Shown in pieces: positions 44,539-60,493 of a stretch of 64,000 nucleotides of DNA. This DNA is from Hyaloraphidium curvatum (lineage: Eukaryota; Monoblepharomycota; Hyaloraphidiomycetes; Hyaloraphidiales; Hyaloraphidiaceae). Numbering within the stretch: position 1 is the first letter of the stretch; each line of letters starts with the position of its first letter. A program made the position numbers and the translations under genes. The stretch covers positions 62,001-126,000 of the forward strand of contig JAIVFI010000041.1 of assembly GCA_025558095.1 (NCBI GenBank). The letters are read 5' to 3'. The notes beneath the pieces are model-generated. The model saw only the letters and a list, made by a program, of their open reading frames with translations, had not been told where the DNA came from and searched no databases.

Positions 44539-46353
44539 TACCCACCAGAATTCGTCAGAGAGTGCATTGCATTGATTGAGGACCGGATATTTATCACGCT
44601 TTCTTGGTGAAGTGCAGCTCTACGACGGTGTGGAAGTCATCCGTGGCAGACCCAACAAAAGAATCATCTTGAGGCAAACAGTCTTTGCAGAGAGGATTCT
44701 GGAGAAGTACATTACCAACACCACGCAAGCAGTGCAGTTTGCTGCCGGCGATCTCACCTAGAACCAGAAGTTTGCCACTCCCATTTCTTTGAAGGATGCT
44801 CCGTCACCATTGCTCCCTTCCGAGGGATTTAGGAAGCCAGACATTGCAGATCCGGAGGTCATGGCATCGTTCAACTATGCTACTCTGGATGCATTGGCTT
44901 CTTGCTTTTCCTAGCTCTTTGCACCAGGCCTGACATGGCATATGCTGTCATCTACCTCAGCAGGTACCTGCAGAACTATGGAAAGGAGCACATTGCGGCT
45001 CTCAAGAGAATCCTGCGCTACATACTTGAGTCAGACCCGGGCATTTGGACTCGTGATTGATGGCAACAAACCATTGGTGCTGGAAGCTTTTGCAGATGCG
45101 GGTTTTGCAGGTGATCTGGACACTGCCAGATCCATGCCACCACAGACGTTGTCATCATGGCATGTGGAGCTCCGCTCTCCTTCAAGTCAAAACTCCAAAG
45201 CCTTGTGGCTCAATCCACTACCAAAGCAGAGTACATTGCCCTGGCACAAGCCACGAGAGATGTGATGTACTTGCGCACCCCTTTTGAAGACTGGGGTTTC
45301 CGATGCCAGGCCCCACCATCATCCACGAAGACAATGCTTCGGCACAGGACTTGGTTTACAATCCTGCCTGTTCACCATGAGCACACCAAACACATTGCAA
45401 TTCGATACCATTTGACTCGACAACAACAGGAACTTCGAACAATCTTGGTTCAGGACATTGAATCCGGAAAACAACTTGCGGACATCATGACAAAGGCTCA
45501 GCCGAAAGAGCAAACAGATCTGGGAGTTCTGGATACCACCATGTTCTTGCCGCAGGGGGAGTATGCACGGGGATGAACGGACTGCACTATAGAGTGTTGT
45601 GCCTGTGCAAAACCGCGGCGCTCTGGACAAAGACAACAGCAGCAGTGGATTTGGTCAGGTTTGCCACGCTGCTTGGTGCTCAAACCTCTAAAGAGGTTGG
45701 GGGGAGGAGTTGGTCCCGCTTCGGGGGGAGTGTTGTGACGAGGTTGTTAGGCTGGCAGCAACTTAGAGAAGCGGCCCCAACTCCAATCACAACGTGACGG
45801 AATTCCCCACACACAGGGGTCACGCATCCTTCCGTCCACTCCGGCTGGAGGCCGGACCAGTTGTCCATTACAACACTGTACAGTGGCCATGCCAGGAGCT
45901 GAAGAGGGTCGACAGCTTCAAGCTTCTGGGGTACCAGCTCACATCAACCGGACTAAACCCGGACGGAGCAAGGATCACGTGCATGGCATATGCGTGCATG
46001 GCAGGGAGGCAAAGATGAACGCTGCCTACGGACTCTGGCTCAGCAACATCAGGGAGCAGCCTGGGATGAGTCCTGACCTCTAGCTCAAGGCAGCCAATAA
46101 GCACTGACATATGCAGACAGATAAAATTCAGCTGGACCTTGATATCCTTCACCAACTTTGCGATCAAGTTGTGCTGCATCTGCAAAGGACAGAGTCAGCA
46201 AGCAGGCTGACAATCCTCCCCTGCTGCTCTACCTGCTCATCACCGTGCCCAGCCGTGGGCCATGATCGGGACGTGATGGCCACAAAGGCCTGGGTCCTGG
46301 CAGGCAATGATTTCCAGTGCTTTGCAGTGTAATGGCGCATGCAAAACAGATCA

Positions 46354-46871
46354 TCACATCTCGGCGGCACCTTGGGCCTCCTGCTCCCGGCGCCCCTTTT
46401 CGCTCTCCAGCACCTTGTAAATCAGCTCCAATGCCTTGGTGTTGGCCGCAGCGGTTCCCGAGATCGTGAAAAGGCGCTCACGTGCGCTCCCCACAGGCTC
46501 TCGCGAGATGGTAATGCGTGCCTGTGACTCACGCCTGATGCCGGCAATCTGGACCCCACCTAAAGCAACGTGTGAGAATCGGCTATGCTGGCACAGCGAT
46601 CCGCGCACCCCGTCCTATGATGCAGCCCACGAGATCGCTAGGAACAGTGAGGGTCTGCACCTGCTCATCGGCGTCCACATCGACCTCCGATGCCTTCCCC
46701 CCCTGTGAGCGAGACTGCTGGCCCTCGTTGGCAGCCCGCCGGTCCCGGTCCGCATAGTCACTCCTGCGGCGACCTTCGTTGCCGGCTTGCCCACCGCTGA
46801 CGCCCCCTGAGTCACGACATTCCGTCCGGCCTTTGCCAGGCAAAGATGCGCAGCTACCCAGGAGGTAAAGG
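46354..46871 (-). pseudogene. Truncated inverted copy of the KH-domain gene (KH3 exons)
   Basis: Reverse-complement copy of the last two exons and the intron between them of the KH gene (29862-30379). It keeps VPSDLVGCIIGR, the splice sites and the stop codon, but has no start, no KH1/KH2 and no promoter of its own. Changes such as LPGEGRTERR to MPGKGRTECR stem from C-to-T/G-to-A transitions near the outer end. The inner part is nearly identical to the gene. Confidence 0.85.
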
Positions 46872-47574
46872 ACAATAAGCCTGTTAGTTCCCTACGTGTG
46901 ACATGGTCTTAGACGTCAGACCACTTGCATTGGGCCAGATACGTTACGCTCTCTCTCTAGTCCAGTGGGCTTAAACCAAGTCCCTGTTCTGGTCACACCA
47001 TGCTGCAGCGCATCTTTGTGCTCATGCTGCTGGTCTTGCGTGACTCACGGACTGCGCATAGGCCGGCGACAGGAGGCGAGCTTCTGCGCCTCAATGGACG
47101 TAACCTTGCGCCTCAACGGACGTGCACATTGCATGCCCGGCAGCTGGCTTGCATGCCCGGCAGCTGGCTTTCTTGCAACCGCCGACGTCCAGTTCGGCCC
47201 CGAGCTCGGCGGCGACGATTGCACGGGCAAGAGCAGGTGCGCGGTGGGCGCGTCCGACGCCAAGGAGATGAAGGCACGCTTGTTGCAAGGGGCGAATCCT
47301 TGCGGTGCCTGCTACATCTCCGCCCTGGGGGCCGAAACACGTCTCTCCCGCGTGCTGCAAGGGGGGGGGGGGGGGGGAGAGGAAGTCGGCCACGAGCAGC
47401 GCATTCGCAAGGGATGAGGGCGGAGTAAAGCGAGAGGAGGCGGCGGAGAATTAACGGGATTGGCCGCTCGTCAGCCAGCTTTCACCCCTCAATGTCCTCC
47501 CTAACACCTGCTATGCATGCCGATCACTCCAGTGCGACCCAAACCAATGAATTGCCCTGACCTCGATACACAGC
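46872..47574. other. Repeat-island border with tandem repeats, a G17 tract and a possible coding remnant
   Basis: Holds a perfect tandem 20-mer (GCATGCCCGGCAGCTGGCTT at 47131-47150 and 47151-47170), a tandem TGCGCCTCAAYGGACGT (about 47084 and 47107) and 17 consecutive G at 47361-47377. Between them, a plus frame from about 47170 to 47360 encodes a Cys-containing stretch (DDCTGKSRCAVGASDAKEMK, then GANPCGACYIS) that looks protein-like but matches nothing I know and has no visible start or end. Confidence 0.45.
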
Positions 47575-49257
47575 CTAGTTTGTTCCGCTTGTGAGATCGC
47601 CCGCCAGGCTGCGCCGGAGGAGGACCCGAGTGTTTTCGGCCGTCATGGGGATGGGGTTGCCACCTGCACATCTTCGATCAAACCAGCGACACGAGCAGCA
47701 AACATGACGGCGCTCGAGCTCACCAGCAGTAGGGTCGACAAGCGCCATGCTTACGATCTGCTCGAACTCGGCGCCTCCTTCTTTCCACTGCGAAGCGTCC
47801 ACGTTCTTGGTCTTCAGCAGGTCAACAAGGGTGTGCGGCACATTCGTCGCCTTCCGCATAGCGAGTACCCATTCCAGCAGGCCATCAAACCCGTTCTCGA
47901 TGCCAACGTAGGCCGCAAGACGGTTCATCCGCTCCTCGATGACCGGCCGATTGAACTGCAGCACGTAAGGCATGAAGACGGCGTTTGTGAGGCCATGGTG
48001 CGAATCGTAGAGAGCACCGATTGGGTGGGATAGGGCGTGAATGGCACCGAGTCTGGAGGTGCAGGGAACAACCCGTCAGCTGCTGCAACTCCATGGTGCC
48101 GCAGATCACCGCCCACCCTTTCTGAAACGCCGTAGCACCCATAGCAGCCGCGCACAGCATGTTGCTGATGCCAAAGCGTCGTTAGGTCGGCATGCAACGG
48201 CTGCGTCACCACCCACGCCCTGGCCTCCATGTCATCCGGCTTCTCATACGCCTTCAGCAGCGATTCCTTGACCAATCGCGTGCCTTCAACAGCGATACCA
48301 TCCGCCATTGGATGCTTAACGAAGTTGTCAGAGGAGGGCAACGGGGGCAGAGTGCCGGGACACCGACATATCCGGGGGCGCTGTAGGCCTCTAGGCAGTG
48401 AGCCAGAGCATCAAAACCGGTGGCCGCCGTCAGGTGCTTCGGCAATCCGACGGTCAAGGCGGGATCTGCGACCACAACTGAAGGTTGCATTTTGGGGTGG
48501 AAGATGACCTGCGACCGGGAAGGGTGAGCTCGGCCGAAACCTCGCTCCCGCAAGAATGTACCTTTTTGGTGTGCGTCTTCTCGTCGGTGATCACCGAAGC
48601 TCTTCCAACCTCCGAACCAGTCCCTGCGGTCGTCGGGATTGCGACGATCGGCGCGATTCCGTCGGGGTTGGCCCGAGTCCACCAATCGCCCTGAGAAATG
48701 CCGTCATCCGGTCTGCCAAAGCTCGACGCAGTCTCGCAAAAGCTCACGATGTCCTCAAAGTCCCACATCGGTCGCGTCTGACCAGCCATGAAAGCGATCT
48801 TGGCACGTTGTCCCCAATAAGAGTGGGATCACAAGGTAGCACCGACCGTGCCCACCGCCTTCCCCGTGTCTAGCCCCGAGCCCCCGCCAAAAGCAATCAC
48901 TCCATCGTAACCTCCCTCGCGGAATACCTTGAGCCCCGCCTCGACGTTCTCCGAAACTGGGTTCGACCGGATGTCCGAGAAGACACCCGATTGGAGCCCA
49001 GCTCCTTCCAGGATGCTCAGCATCTCCTTCACAACCGGCATCCCGGCGAGCACCGGGTCCTGACCGATCCTTGGGCCTCAGCATCCAATCGAAGGGCTCA
49101 AGGGGAAAGAAAAACCGACCGTGACAATGAGAGGTTTCTTGATCTTCGCATCTGCACATGCCGCGGGTAGCTCGGCAAGCCTCCCCGGCCCAAACTTGAT
49201 CTTGGTAGGATAGGAGAAATTCCCCGTTATCACGGGAGAGGCACCGTTGGCAGCCAT
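47575..49257 (-). CDS. Iron-containing alcohol dehydrogenase (group III)
   Basis: Eight exons (49120-49257, 48856-49059, 48562-48798, 48368-48508, 48217-48314, 48117-48164, 47724-48052, 47575-47663) encode 427 residues; introns are 52-64 nt. The Fe-ADH fold is clear: FGPGRLAELP, the NAD(P)-binding GGGSGLDTGKA, IPTTAGTGSEVGRASV, and metal ligands in ADPALTVGLP, GFDALAHCLEAY, HALSHPIGA and DSHHGLTNAVFMPYV. The last two motifs are linked across splice junctions. Such enzymes oxidise or reduce short alcohols, aldehydes or hydroxy acids; the hydroxyacid-oxoacid transhydrogenase branch is possible but the diagnostic insert is not seen. Two introns use the unusual donor GTCGGT (starting at 49119 and 48367). 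Confidence 0.9.
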
Positions 49258-49425
49258 AGCGGCAGGGGCAGGAAAGATGACCAGCGCGCGCGCAATGTCA
49301 CCCACCCGATCGCCCGATCGCGACCAATCGGAAAATCCCCCGCCGTGCGACTTGTGAGAGCAGAGCAACATAGCATTCATTCAACGACCGTACAAAGGGA
49401 ATGACACAGAACGATGGATCGATCG

Positions 49426-50459
49426 TCAACGGGCCGTCATCGCCATGATCTGGTTCCAATCCGCCCCCTCTGGACTCATTGGGTCCTCTGCCGTCTCGTC
49501 TGCTCCTACGTATGCGACCGCAACGGGAGAGTACTCCGCAACGGCTTCCGACACGGTATCCCCAGCGGCGGCATCCGGTTTCTCCTCCACCGGAGGCCGA
49601 GACGGTGCGGCGCCTCCGCCCTTCAAGTTCCGTGTCGGGGGAACCGGAGCATTGTCGAGTTCGACGAGATCGCTCTTCGACGGCGTAATCGATCCAAGAG
49701 GCTTTGCCTCGGGTTCTGCGCCCCGCTGCTCCGACGGCTTCGGAAGATAAGCACCTCCGATCTCTCGTCGGCCCCCAAACGTGATCCCGCTCTGGTTTGC
49801 GCCTCCAGCGTACCCATACTGCAGCGAAACCACTTTCTTCGACTCGGCAATTTGCTCCGGCGTCCAGTTGATGGACCGGGACTCGGCCAGCTTCGGGCCA
49901 AGCACCGGCCCTCCCCATCCCTGCTTTGCGGCCGTGCGAGACAGGGCAAAGATGCAGTCGACTACCTGGTTCAAGTTTTTGCTCTCGTAGAGATCGACCG
50001 TCTGGAACAGCTCAAAGCGGGGAACTCCGAAGCGCTCGCAAGACGTCAGAAACAGTTGGATGTTCTCCATCTGACGGAAGGGCATTGAGCTGGCCTGTAT
50101 CTTTGCAATGGTGCCGGGAGCAATGGTGTTGATCAGGTGGCAGAGCCTCGTTCCGTCCTTCAGGTTCTCCTGTGGGGATCGTGGGTTCCAGCGACATAGG
50201 GAGTGCCGGATTGGGGGAATGTCAGGCGCGGGTTGAACGCCGAACGAAGAATCGTGCCCACCTGAAACGACTTGTCGCTATCGAAAGTCTCTCCGATGAG
50301 GGCCTCGATCCACTCTTTGGCCTCTTTCTCGCGTTCCGGCGAAAACTTGGCTGCCCGCTTCTGGGACAATTCCTTGTCCAAACCGTAGAGCGGCGTTCCC
50401 CGCTCGTCCAGCAAATCGGGCTGGCTGTAGCTGGCCGGCATGCCCTGCACCTTGGACAT
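49426..50459 (-). CDS. Calponin/transgelin-like actin-binding protein (SCP1 type)
   Basis: Exons 50262-50459 and 49426-50169, 92-nt intron, 313 residues. The calponin-homology domain spans about residues 15-140: YGLDKELSQKR, EKEAKEWIEALIGE, then after the intron ENLKDGTRLCHLINTIAPG, FRQMENIQLFLTSCERFGVP and TVDLYESKNLNQVVDCIFAL. A single calponin repeat follows (VSLQYGYAGGANQSGITFGG). The C-terminal 110 residues are disordered and Pro/Glu/Ala-rich, longer than in yeast Scp1. It would cross-link actin filaments in the cortex. The start is ATG at 50459; the frame extends upstream without another good Met, so a 5' exon cannot be excluded. Confidence 0.88.
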
Positions 50460-50865
50460 CTCGATCGGGACAGCAACCTTGCCGTAGCCTCCGCCCTTCA
50501 AAACGACGAAAACAGTGCCAATCTCCGGTGCCTCCAAACAGACAAGAGACCTTGCAAACGATCCTCCGCAGCAGCCGAAGCAAATCAGCAATGGGTGAAG
50601 ATGCTAGGGCTCGGACAAGAGGACCGAATGCCAGGTGCAGAGGGGCCGCGGAGCCGTGTGTTTGGAGGGGTTGGGCGGGCGGAGCTTGAGTTTCCCCCAC
50701 TCCCCACGAATCTCGAATCTCGCTTGCTTCTCTCCCTCCCTCCTCTAACGCATTGTCATTTCTAAGCATCTACCTCTCTCTAAGTTCTCTACGTCCGCCG
50801 GTCATCCGTCGCCTCCCGGCAGAGCTGTTTGCGACCTTTTGCGGCAGCCGCGCCGACCTGACTGA
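50460..50865. other. Intergenic between ABCC 3' end and calponin start
   Basis: 406 bp, both flanking genes on the minus strand. It has a pyrimidine-rich tract on the plus strand near 50700-50790. No gene is seen; it probably holds the calponin promoter and ABCC 3'UTR. Confidence 0.3.
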
Positions 50866-55856
<4,991 letters not shown>

Positions 55857-56051
55857 CGGGGCCGACGCGCAGGCCAATGCGGCCGACGGGCGCTAAGCAG
55901 AGCGATCGATCGTTTGAAGGCAGACGATCGTTCAGTGTACGCGCCCATTCCCGGCTATTTCCTCCCCCTCCCTCTTCCTCCCCCCTCTCGCTCCGCTTTG
56001 CCGGGGGCGATTCCGGGCACTCGCGAGCTCGCAAGAATCGACGGGTATCCA
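55857..56051. promoter_or_regulatory. Shared divergent promoter of ABCC and MFS transporters
   Basis: 195 bp between two transporter start codons. It has the repeated GCGATCGATCGTTTG/ACGATCGTTC motif at about 55901-55932 (two CGATCGT cores) and a pyrimidine-rich run at 55965-55990. Two exporters/importers sharing a promoter suggests joint regulation, though this is inference. Confidence 0.4.
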
Positions 56052-57518
56052 ATGGACGGACTGAAGGACGATGGGCCCGAATCCGACGCCGAAGCGCTGC
56101 TTCTGCGGAGGCGACTGGGCGATGGGCCCGAATCCGACGACGAAACATTGCTTCTGCGGAGGCGGACGGGTTTCCTCCCTGTCGAACTGGTGAAGGGCTA
56201 CGATGGATACTCGGAAGTTGAAGGCACCATCGTTAGAAGAATCGACGCCGAAATCATGCCTCTGGTAATGGTCCTCTACCTCTTTGCCCTCTTGGATCGT
56301 CATTCTATCGGGCTCGCTCGTGTTGCTGGGTCCGCCGCAAGTCACGGAATGGAGGCCGAACTCGGGCTCAGAGATGAGGATTACGGGACCTGTGTCTTCG
56401 CATTCGTTCTGGGATATACGGTGCTAGAGATCCCCTCGAATCTCCTGCTCTCTCGCTTCACGCCTCGTTTCTGGCTAAGTCGTATTATGGTTAGTTGGGG
56501 TTGCGTGACCGTCATGATGGCCTTTGCTTGGGACTTTGCCTCGCTCGCAACCCTTCGCTTCCTGCTGGGGGTCGCCGAGAGCGGTTTCTTCCCCGGAATC
56601 CTTCTGTACCTGACGTTCTGGTTCAGGAAATCCGAGCAGGCGCTTCGCCTCGCGCTGTTCATGGCCTCGGCATCCGTCGCGGGCTTCCTGGGCGGGGTAC
56701 TCGCATACGTGTTGAGCAACCTCGACGGCTTTCTGGGGCTGAGCGGCTGGCGTTGGATCTTTCTCGTGGAGGGGATTCCTTCCATCCTCCTCGGCTTTTA
56801 TGCCTACAGGAAGCTGCACAACTTCCCGGACTCGGCCAGCTTCCTGACGAAAGACGAGCGCGAGCTTGCGGTCAAGCGCCTGGGAGCGCACGCACCTTCA
56901 TCGAAAGATCCGCACTTTGACTGGGAACAGTTTACACGCGCCGTTCGGGATCCCGTCCTGCATCTCTTCTGCGCGGGATATGTGTGCCTGATGAGCCCCC
57001 TTCACGCCAACGCAGCGTTCATGCCCACGATTCTGCGATCCATGGGCTTCAGCTCGCAGGCGACGCTGCTGCTTTCCGCGCCGCCGCACCTCTGCGGCCT
57101 TCTCACGCAAATTCCGTGGGCGTTGCATTCGGACCGCTCGGGAACGCGATGGCCTTACGTGATGGTCGCCGTGGCTATGCAGATGGTGGGCTACAGCGTC
57201 ATGCTCGCCTTCCAATCCGTCACTGTGCGGTATTTTGCCTGCTTTTTGGTGCAGGCCGGCGCGAGCGCCGCGGTAGTGATCTACCTCTCGTGGACCACGT
57301 CGCATTTTTCCGGGGTCGGCTCGCAGACCCGTACGGCAGTCTCCACGGCGGCCGTGGTGTCTGTCGGGAACCTCTTGGCGGGCTTTGTCGGATCCTATGC
57401 CTTCAAAGCATCGGACGCACCCGGGTACCGGGCGGGCTTCACGCAGAACATCATTTTCAACCTCCTAACGCTCGGCTGCGTCGCCGTGCTCAAGCGGTGG
57501 GCACCTTCAAGCCATTGA
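56052..57518 (+). CDS. MFS transporter, anion:cation symporter (Dal5/allantoate permease-like)
   Basis: One exon of 488 codons from ATG at 56052. Twelve membrane segments are discernible. The first cytosolic-to-membrane transition is VEGTIVRRIDAEIMPLVMVLYLFALLDRHSIGLARV, the characteristic start of the ACS family; later RFLLGVAESGFFPGILLYLTFW is the family signature in helix 4. Members carry allantoate, nicotinate, pantothenate or other carboxylates with protons. The N-terminal 55 residues hold a 17-residue tandem repeat (GPESDAEALLLRRRLGD / GPESDDETLLLRRRTGF), each with an acidic dileucine signal. A longer frame from 55848 starts within the ABCC 5' end and is Arg-rich, so it was not used. 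Confidence 0.88.
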   Translation: MDGLKDDGPESDAEALLLRRRLGDGPESDDETLLLRRRTGFLPVELVKGYDGYSEVEGTIVRRIDAEIMPLVMVLYLFALLDRHSIGLARVAGSAASHGMEAELGLRDEDYGTCVFAFVLGYTVLEIPSNLLLSRFTPRFWLSRIMVSWGCVTVMMAFAWDFASLATLRFLLGVAESGFFPGILLYLTFWFRKSEQALRLALFMASASVAGFLGGVLAYVLSNLDGFLGLSGWRWIFLVEGIPSILLGFYAYRKLHNFPDSASFLTKDERELAVKRLGAHAPSSKDPHFDWEQFTRAVRDPVLHLFCAGYVCLMSPLHANAAFMPTILRSMGFSSQATLLLSAPPHLCGLLTQIPWALHSDRSGTRWPYVMVAVAMQMVGYSVMLAFQSVTVRYFACFLVQAGASAAVVIYLSWTTSHFSGVGSQTRTAVSTAAVVSVGNLLAGFVGSYAFKASDAPGYRAGFTQNIIFNLLTLGCVAVLKRWAPSSH

Positions 57519-57624
57519 CATTTGCCTGCGGGTGCGCGACTGGACGGATTCGTGATTACCCGAGATACCATGAATCAGCAAATAGACACAGACATCTACA
57601 CTCGTCCATAAACTATTTTCACGC

Positions 57625-60493
57625 TCACGCCTCCGACTCGTCCAATGCGTCCTCGGATTCGGCAAGCTGGTCGTAGCTCCGCCGACTCCGCCGTCGGAGC
57701 AGCCGCCAAACCATGTACCCTCCCGATGCGGCGAGACAAGCCCCCATTGCCGCTCCTGCGGCGACTCCCGCGACAGCGGTTCCGGGAGTTGATGCCGTCC
57801 GATGCGCCTCTTCCAGAAGCTGCGGAACGCCGAACTTTGTCGGCGCCCTATTCGCAGCCGGCGGCGGAGACGTCCGAGTGGCGGTTGCCGTCTGTGAGGG
57901 CCGCGCGCCGGCGCCAGCACCGGCGGTTGAAGGATCCCGCACCGAAAACGGGAGCTCCACAACGACGCTCCGATCGATGGGCAGCGCCTCCGGCGCGCGG
58001 CGTCGCCTCATCTGCCCGTAGTCCACGCCGAGCTGGAAAAGCACGGTGAAGGGCACGATCCTCCCCGGGTCCGTAGCCGAGTTGAGCATCGAGGTCGACG
58101 CGGATGTGCCCACGGAGGCGTTGAAGGAAAAGCTGCGCGAAGGCGTCAGGGTATTGGAGTTCGAGGTGGTCCCTTGATCGACCCCGACTGGAGGGTGGCG
58201 AAACGATGGTCAGCGTTCGGACCGCAAACGACGTCCAATCGACTCACTTGCGGTCCCAAATGCCGTCGCCGCGCCCGAGCTCACGAGCTGCCTGAGCGCC
58301 CAGGGGTTGCCGGGCTGGGAAACAAGCTCCTCGTTCCGCAGGAAAGCGTTGACCACGGTCAGGTCCGCGATCCGCTTCTCGGTACTCGTGACGGCGATGG
58401 AGATGGGCACCTCCCGCCCGAGGATCGCAAGCTCGCCCGGGATGGACGCGGTCGCGGTCGGCGCTGCGATGACCTTGTCCAGGACCGGCCCCGCACAGAG
58501 GTCGAAGCTCGGGATCGAGTACTGGACGGTCCACGTCGCGAATCCCGCCGGGCAAGGGCGCTGTTGACCGTTGACCGGATCCGTGCTGCTCGTCCATTGG
58601 CTGTAGCAGTTGCGCTGCACGAGGTGGGAAAGCGTCCTCGTGGCGTCGCACGTCGCGGTCGGGATGGTCCACGTCATGCTGAAGCTCTGGCTGCAGCTGA
58701 AGCCCGCGGCCTGCAGCGTGGTTGCGCACTCCGCGGGAGCGACCGACGACGTGACCGTCCCCATGGTGAACCCCGAAGGATTGCTGTTGCCGTTGAGGAC
58801 AGAGTGCCTGAAGGGGTACGGCGTTCTGATGTTGCTAAAAAGGAGGGTTCGAGTGAGTTCAGCCTGCGAGCATGCCGAAGGAAAACACCCACAGAGAAAT
58901 GTCGACGTAGTTCGGCCCGCTCGGGTTAATCGGGCTCCGTATCGAGTACGCGACGACGGCGAGCGAATTGGTGCCATTGTCGCCTTGCACGACGACCGTG
59001 TCGGTGGTGACGGATGCGAGGTACGGGAAGGTGACCGTGACGGCGTGCGTGGACTCGCCGACCCGGGTCCCGCCGTTGTCCAGCTGATCCGTCCAGCGCA
59101 GGGTGAAGTTGCCGTTGAACGTGTTTGCCGAGCCGTTGTCGACCCGCGTCCAGCCGCTTAGGGACCACACGTCCTGCCAAGGAACCCCAACCACCAGGTC
59201 CTGCTTGCAGTCCATGTCCGGCGGGCTGCCCACGAAGGTGGGAGTCGACACCGTTTCGGCAGCGGGCCATACGTAAGTCGAGCCGACCAGCGAGATGGTG
59301 ATGGTGCGGAAGGATGTCGAGTTCCACTCGACCCCGAGGTACGGCGTGGTCACGGTGACGTTGAAAAGGTAACGGTCGATGACGACGCTGGTGATGTTGG
59401 GCGCCGCCGCATAGGACACGTTGGTCGACGACGGGACCACGACGTTGCATCCCGTCTGCTGCAGGAGCAAGACTTGCCTGCTCTCGTCGACGCTGACATC
59501 CCAGAGCGGCTGCAGGGTGGGAACTGTTGCAACGTTGTCCGGTTGGATCTGGCCGCCGAGGACGAGCTGCTGCGCAGGCTAGCAAATGCGAGAGTCAGCT
59601 GCGGCGGACCGCCACGGGTGTTGCACCCGACTCACCGTCTTCACGACGCCGAGGAGAGTCGACGCGGCCGAGATCGCGTACGCAGGGTCGTTCTGCGCGT
59701 AAGTGCCGTCCCCGGGGATGTAATTCAAGCCGTCGCGGTTGACAAAGAGCGTGGTGCCGTTGCTGAGGAGGGCCATCATGACGTCTTTGCCGAGGGAGAC
59801 GTCCACGACCGGCAGGTAGTCAAGCAGGGTGGGCGGGTTGAAGAGCAGGGGGTCCGGGGGCACGGCGCCGAGGCCCATGTACGTGAAGGACCCGTTGCGG
59901 TTGCGCAGCACCATCAGGTCGCCGCCGCACCACATGTCGTCGTAGGTGCCCGGGATCGTCGGCGGCGTGCCTCCCCAGCAGGTGATGCCGCCCGAAGGGC
60001 CCATGGCGCAGGCGACTGTTGCCCACCAGGCGATGCAGACCTTGACCGCGGAGCCGTCCTGGGTCAGGAACACGGGGATGTTGTCGACGAAAAGGCTGCC
60101 CGCATCGCCCCACGCCGTGACCTGCTGCATGGTGTCGACGGCCAGCGAGGCGGACGGCGACGTGACGAACTGCGTGACGCGGGCGACGATGGAGCCGGGC
60201 ACGTTCGCAGCCGGGACGTCGGTGCCCTGCACGGCCCAGCCGAGCAGCTGGCCGGCCCGCGTGAGGCCGAGCCCGTGGTTGTTCCCCGCGGCGACGGCGA
60301 CGAAGTCGTCGCGGGCGGGCGGTATCGCCGTCGCTGCGCCGCCCGGCGCCTGCTCGAACCAGGAAACGGCGACGCACTTGGCGCCCAGCGCGCACTGGCT
60401 AGAGGTCGTCGGCAGTGTTTGGCCGCCAGCGGAGCCCGCGAGCGCCGCCGCAGCCAGCGCCGCCAGCAGGCGGGAGGTCCATAGCCGCCGCAT
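57625..60493 (-). CDS. Single-pass surface protein with RCC1-like ectodomain
   Basis: Exons 59636-60493, 58907-59569, 58248-58863 and 57625-58187 give 899 residues. A signal peptide (LLAALAAAALAGSAGGQT) opens the protein. Residues about 40-290 show RCC1/BLIP-II-like propeller units (AAGNNHGLGLTRAGQLLGWA, VTSPSASLAVDTMQQVTAWG, MMALLSNGTTLFVN). The middle has many Thr/Ser, N-glycosylation sequons and Cys pairs with beta-sandwich character and no known family. A Pro-rich stalk, one helix (AVAGVAAGAAMGACLAASGG) and a basic-then-acidic tail (LLRRRSRRSYDQL) end it. Orientation is type I: ectodomain outside. The 43-nt second intron (58864-58906) uses GTCGAC. Ligand unknown; an adhesion or sensor role is only a guess. 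Confidence 0.75.

Larger units (their letters stand above)
40216..45733 (+). mobile_element. Decayed Ty1/copia retrotransposon (right-arm copy, split by the transposon)
   Basis: Mirror image of 31003-33870. Integrase remnant is at about 40240-40520, reverse-transcriptase fragments at about 43815-44060 and 44576-44761, and RNase H at 45157-45576, followed by a purine-rich tract and TGTTGTGACGAGG near 45733. The Tc1/mariner-type element at 41178-43811 lies inside it. A substitution near 45057 (TGATTGATGG) removes a codon that the left copy keeps. Confidence 0.75.
39502..46871. repeat. Right arm of the inverted duplication (with one later transposon)
   Basis: Reverse complement of 29862-34599 plus the 2,634-bp transposon at 41178-43811. 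Inner boundary: homology stops at AGATCGAGGCACTG (39502). Outer boundary: homology fades in the KH exon near 46871, where about ten differences fall in about 110 bp, mostly C-to-T or G-to-A. Small indels separate the arms elsewhere, for example near 40505 and 40640. Confidence 0.9.

Noticed and set aside
46354-46871. A second functional KH-domain gene
   Set aside because: Only the KH3 exons are present, with no start codon, no upstream domains and no promoter.
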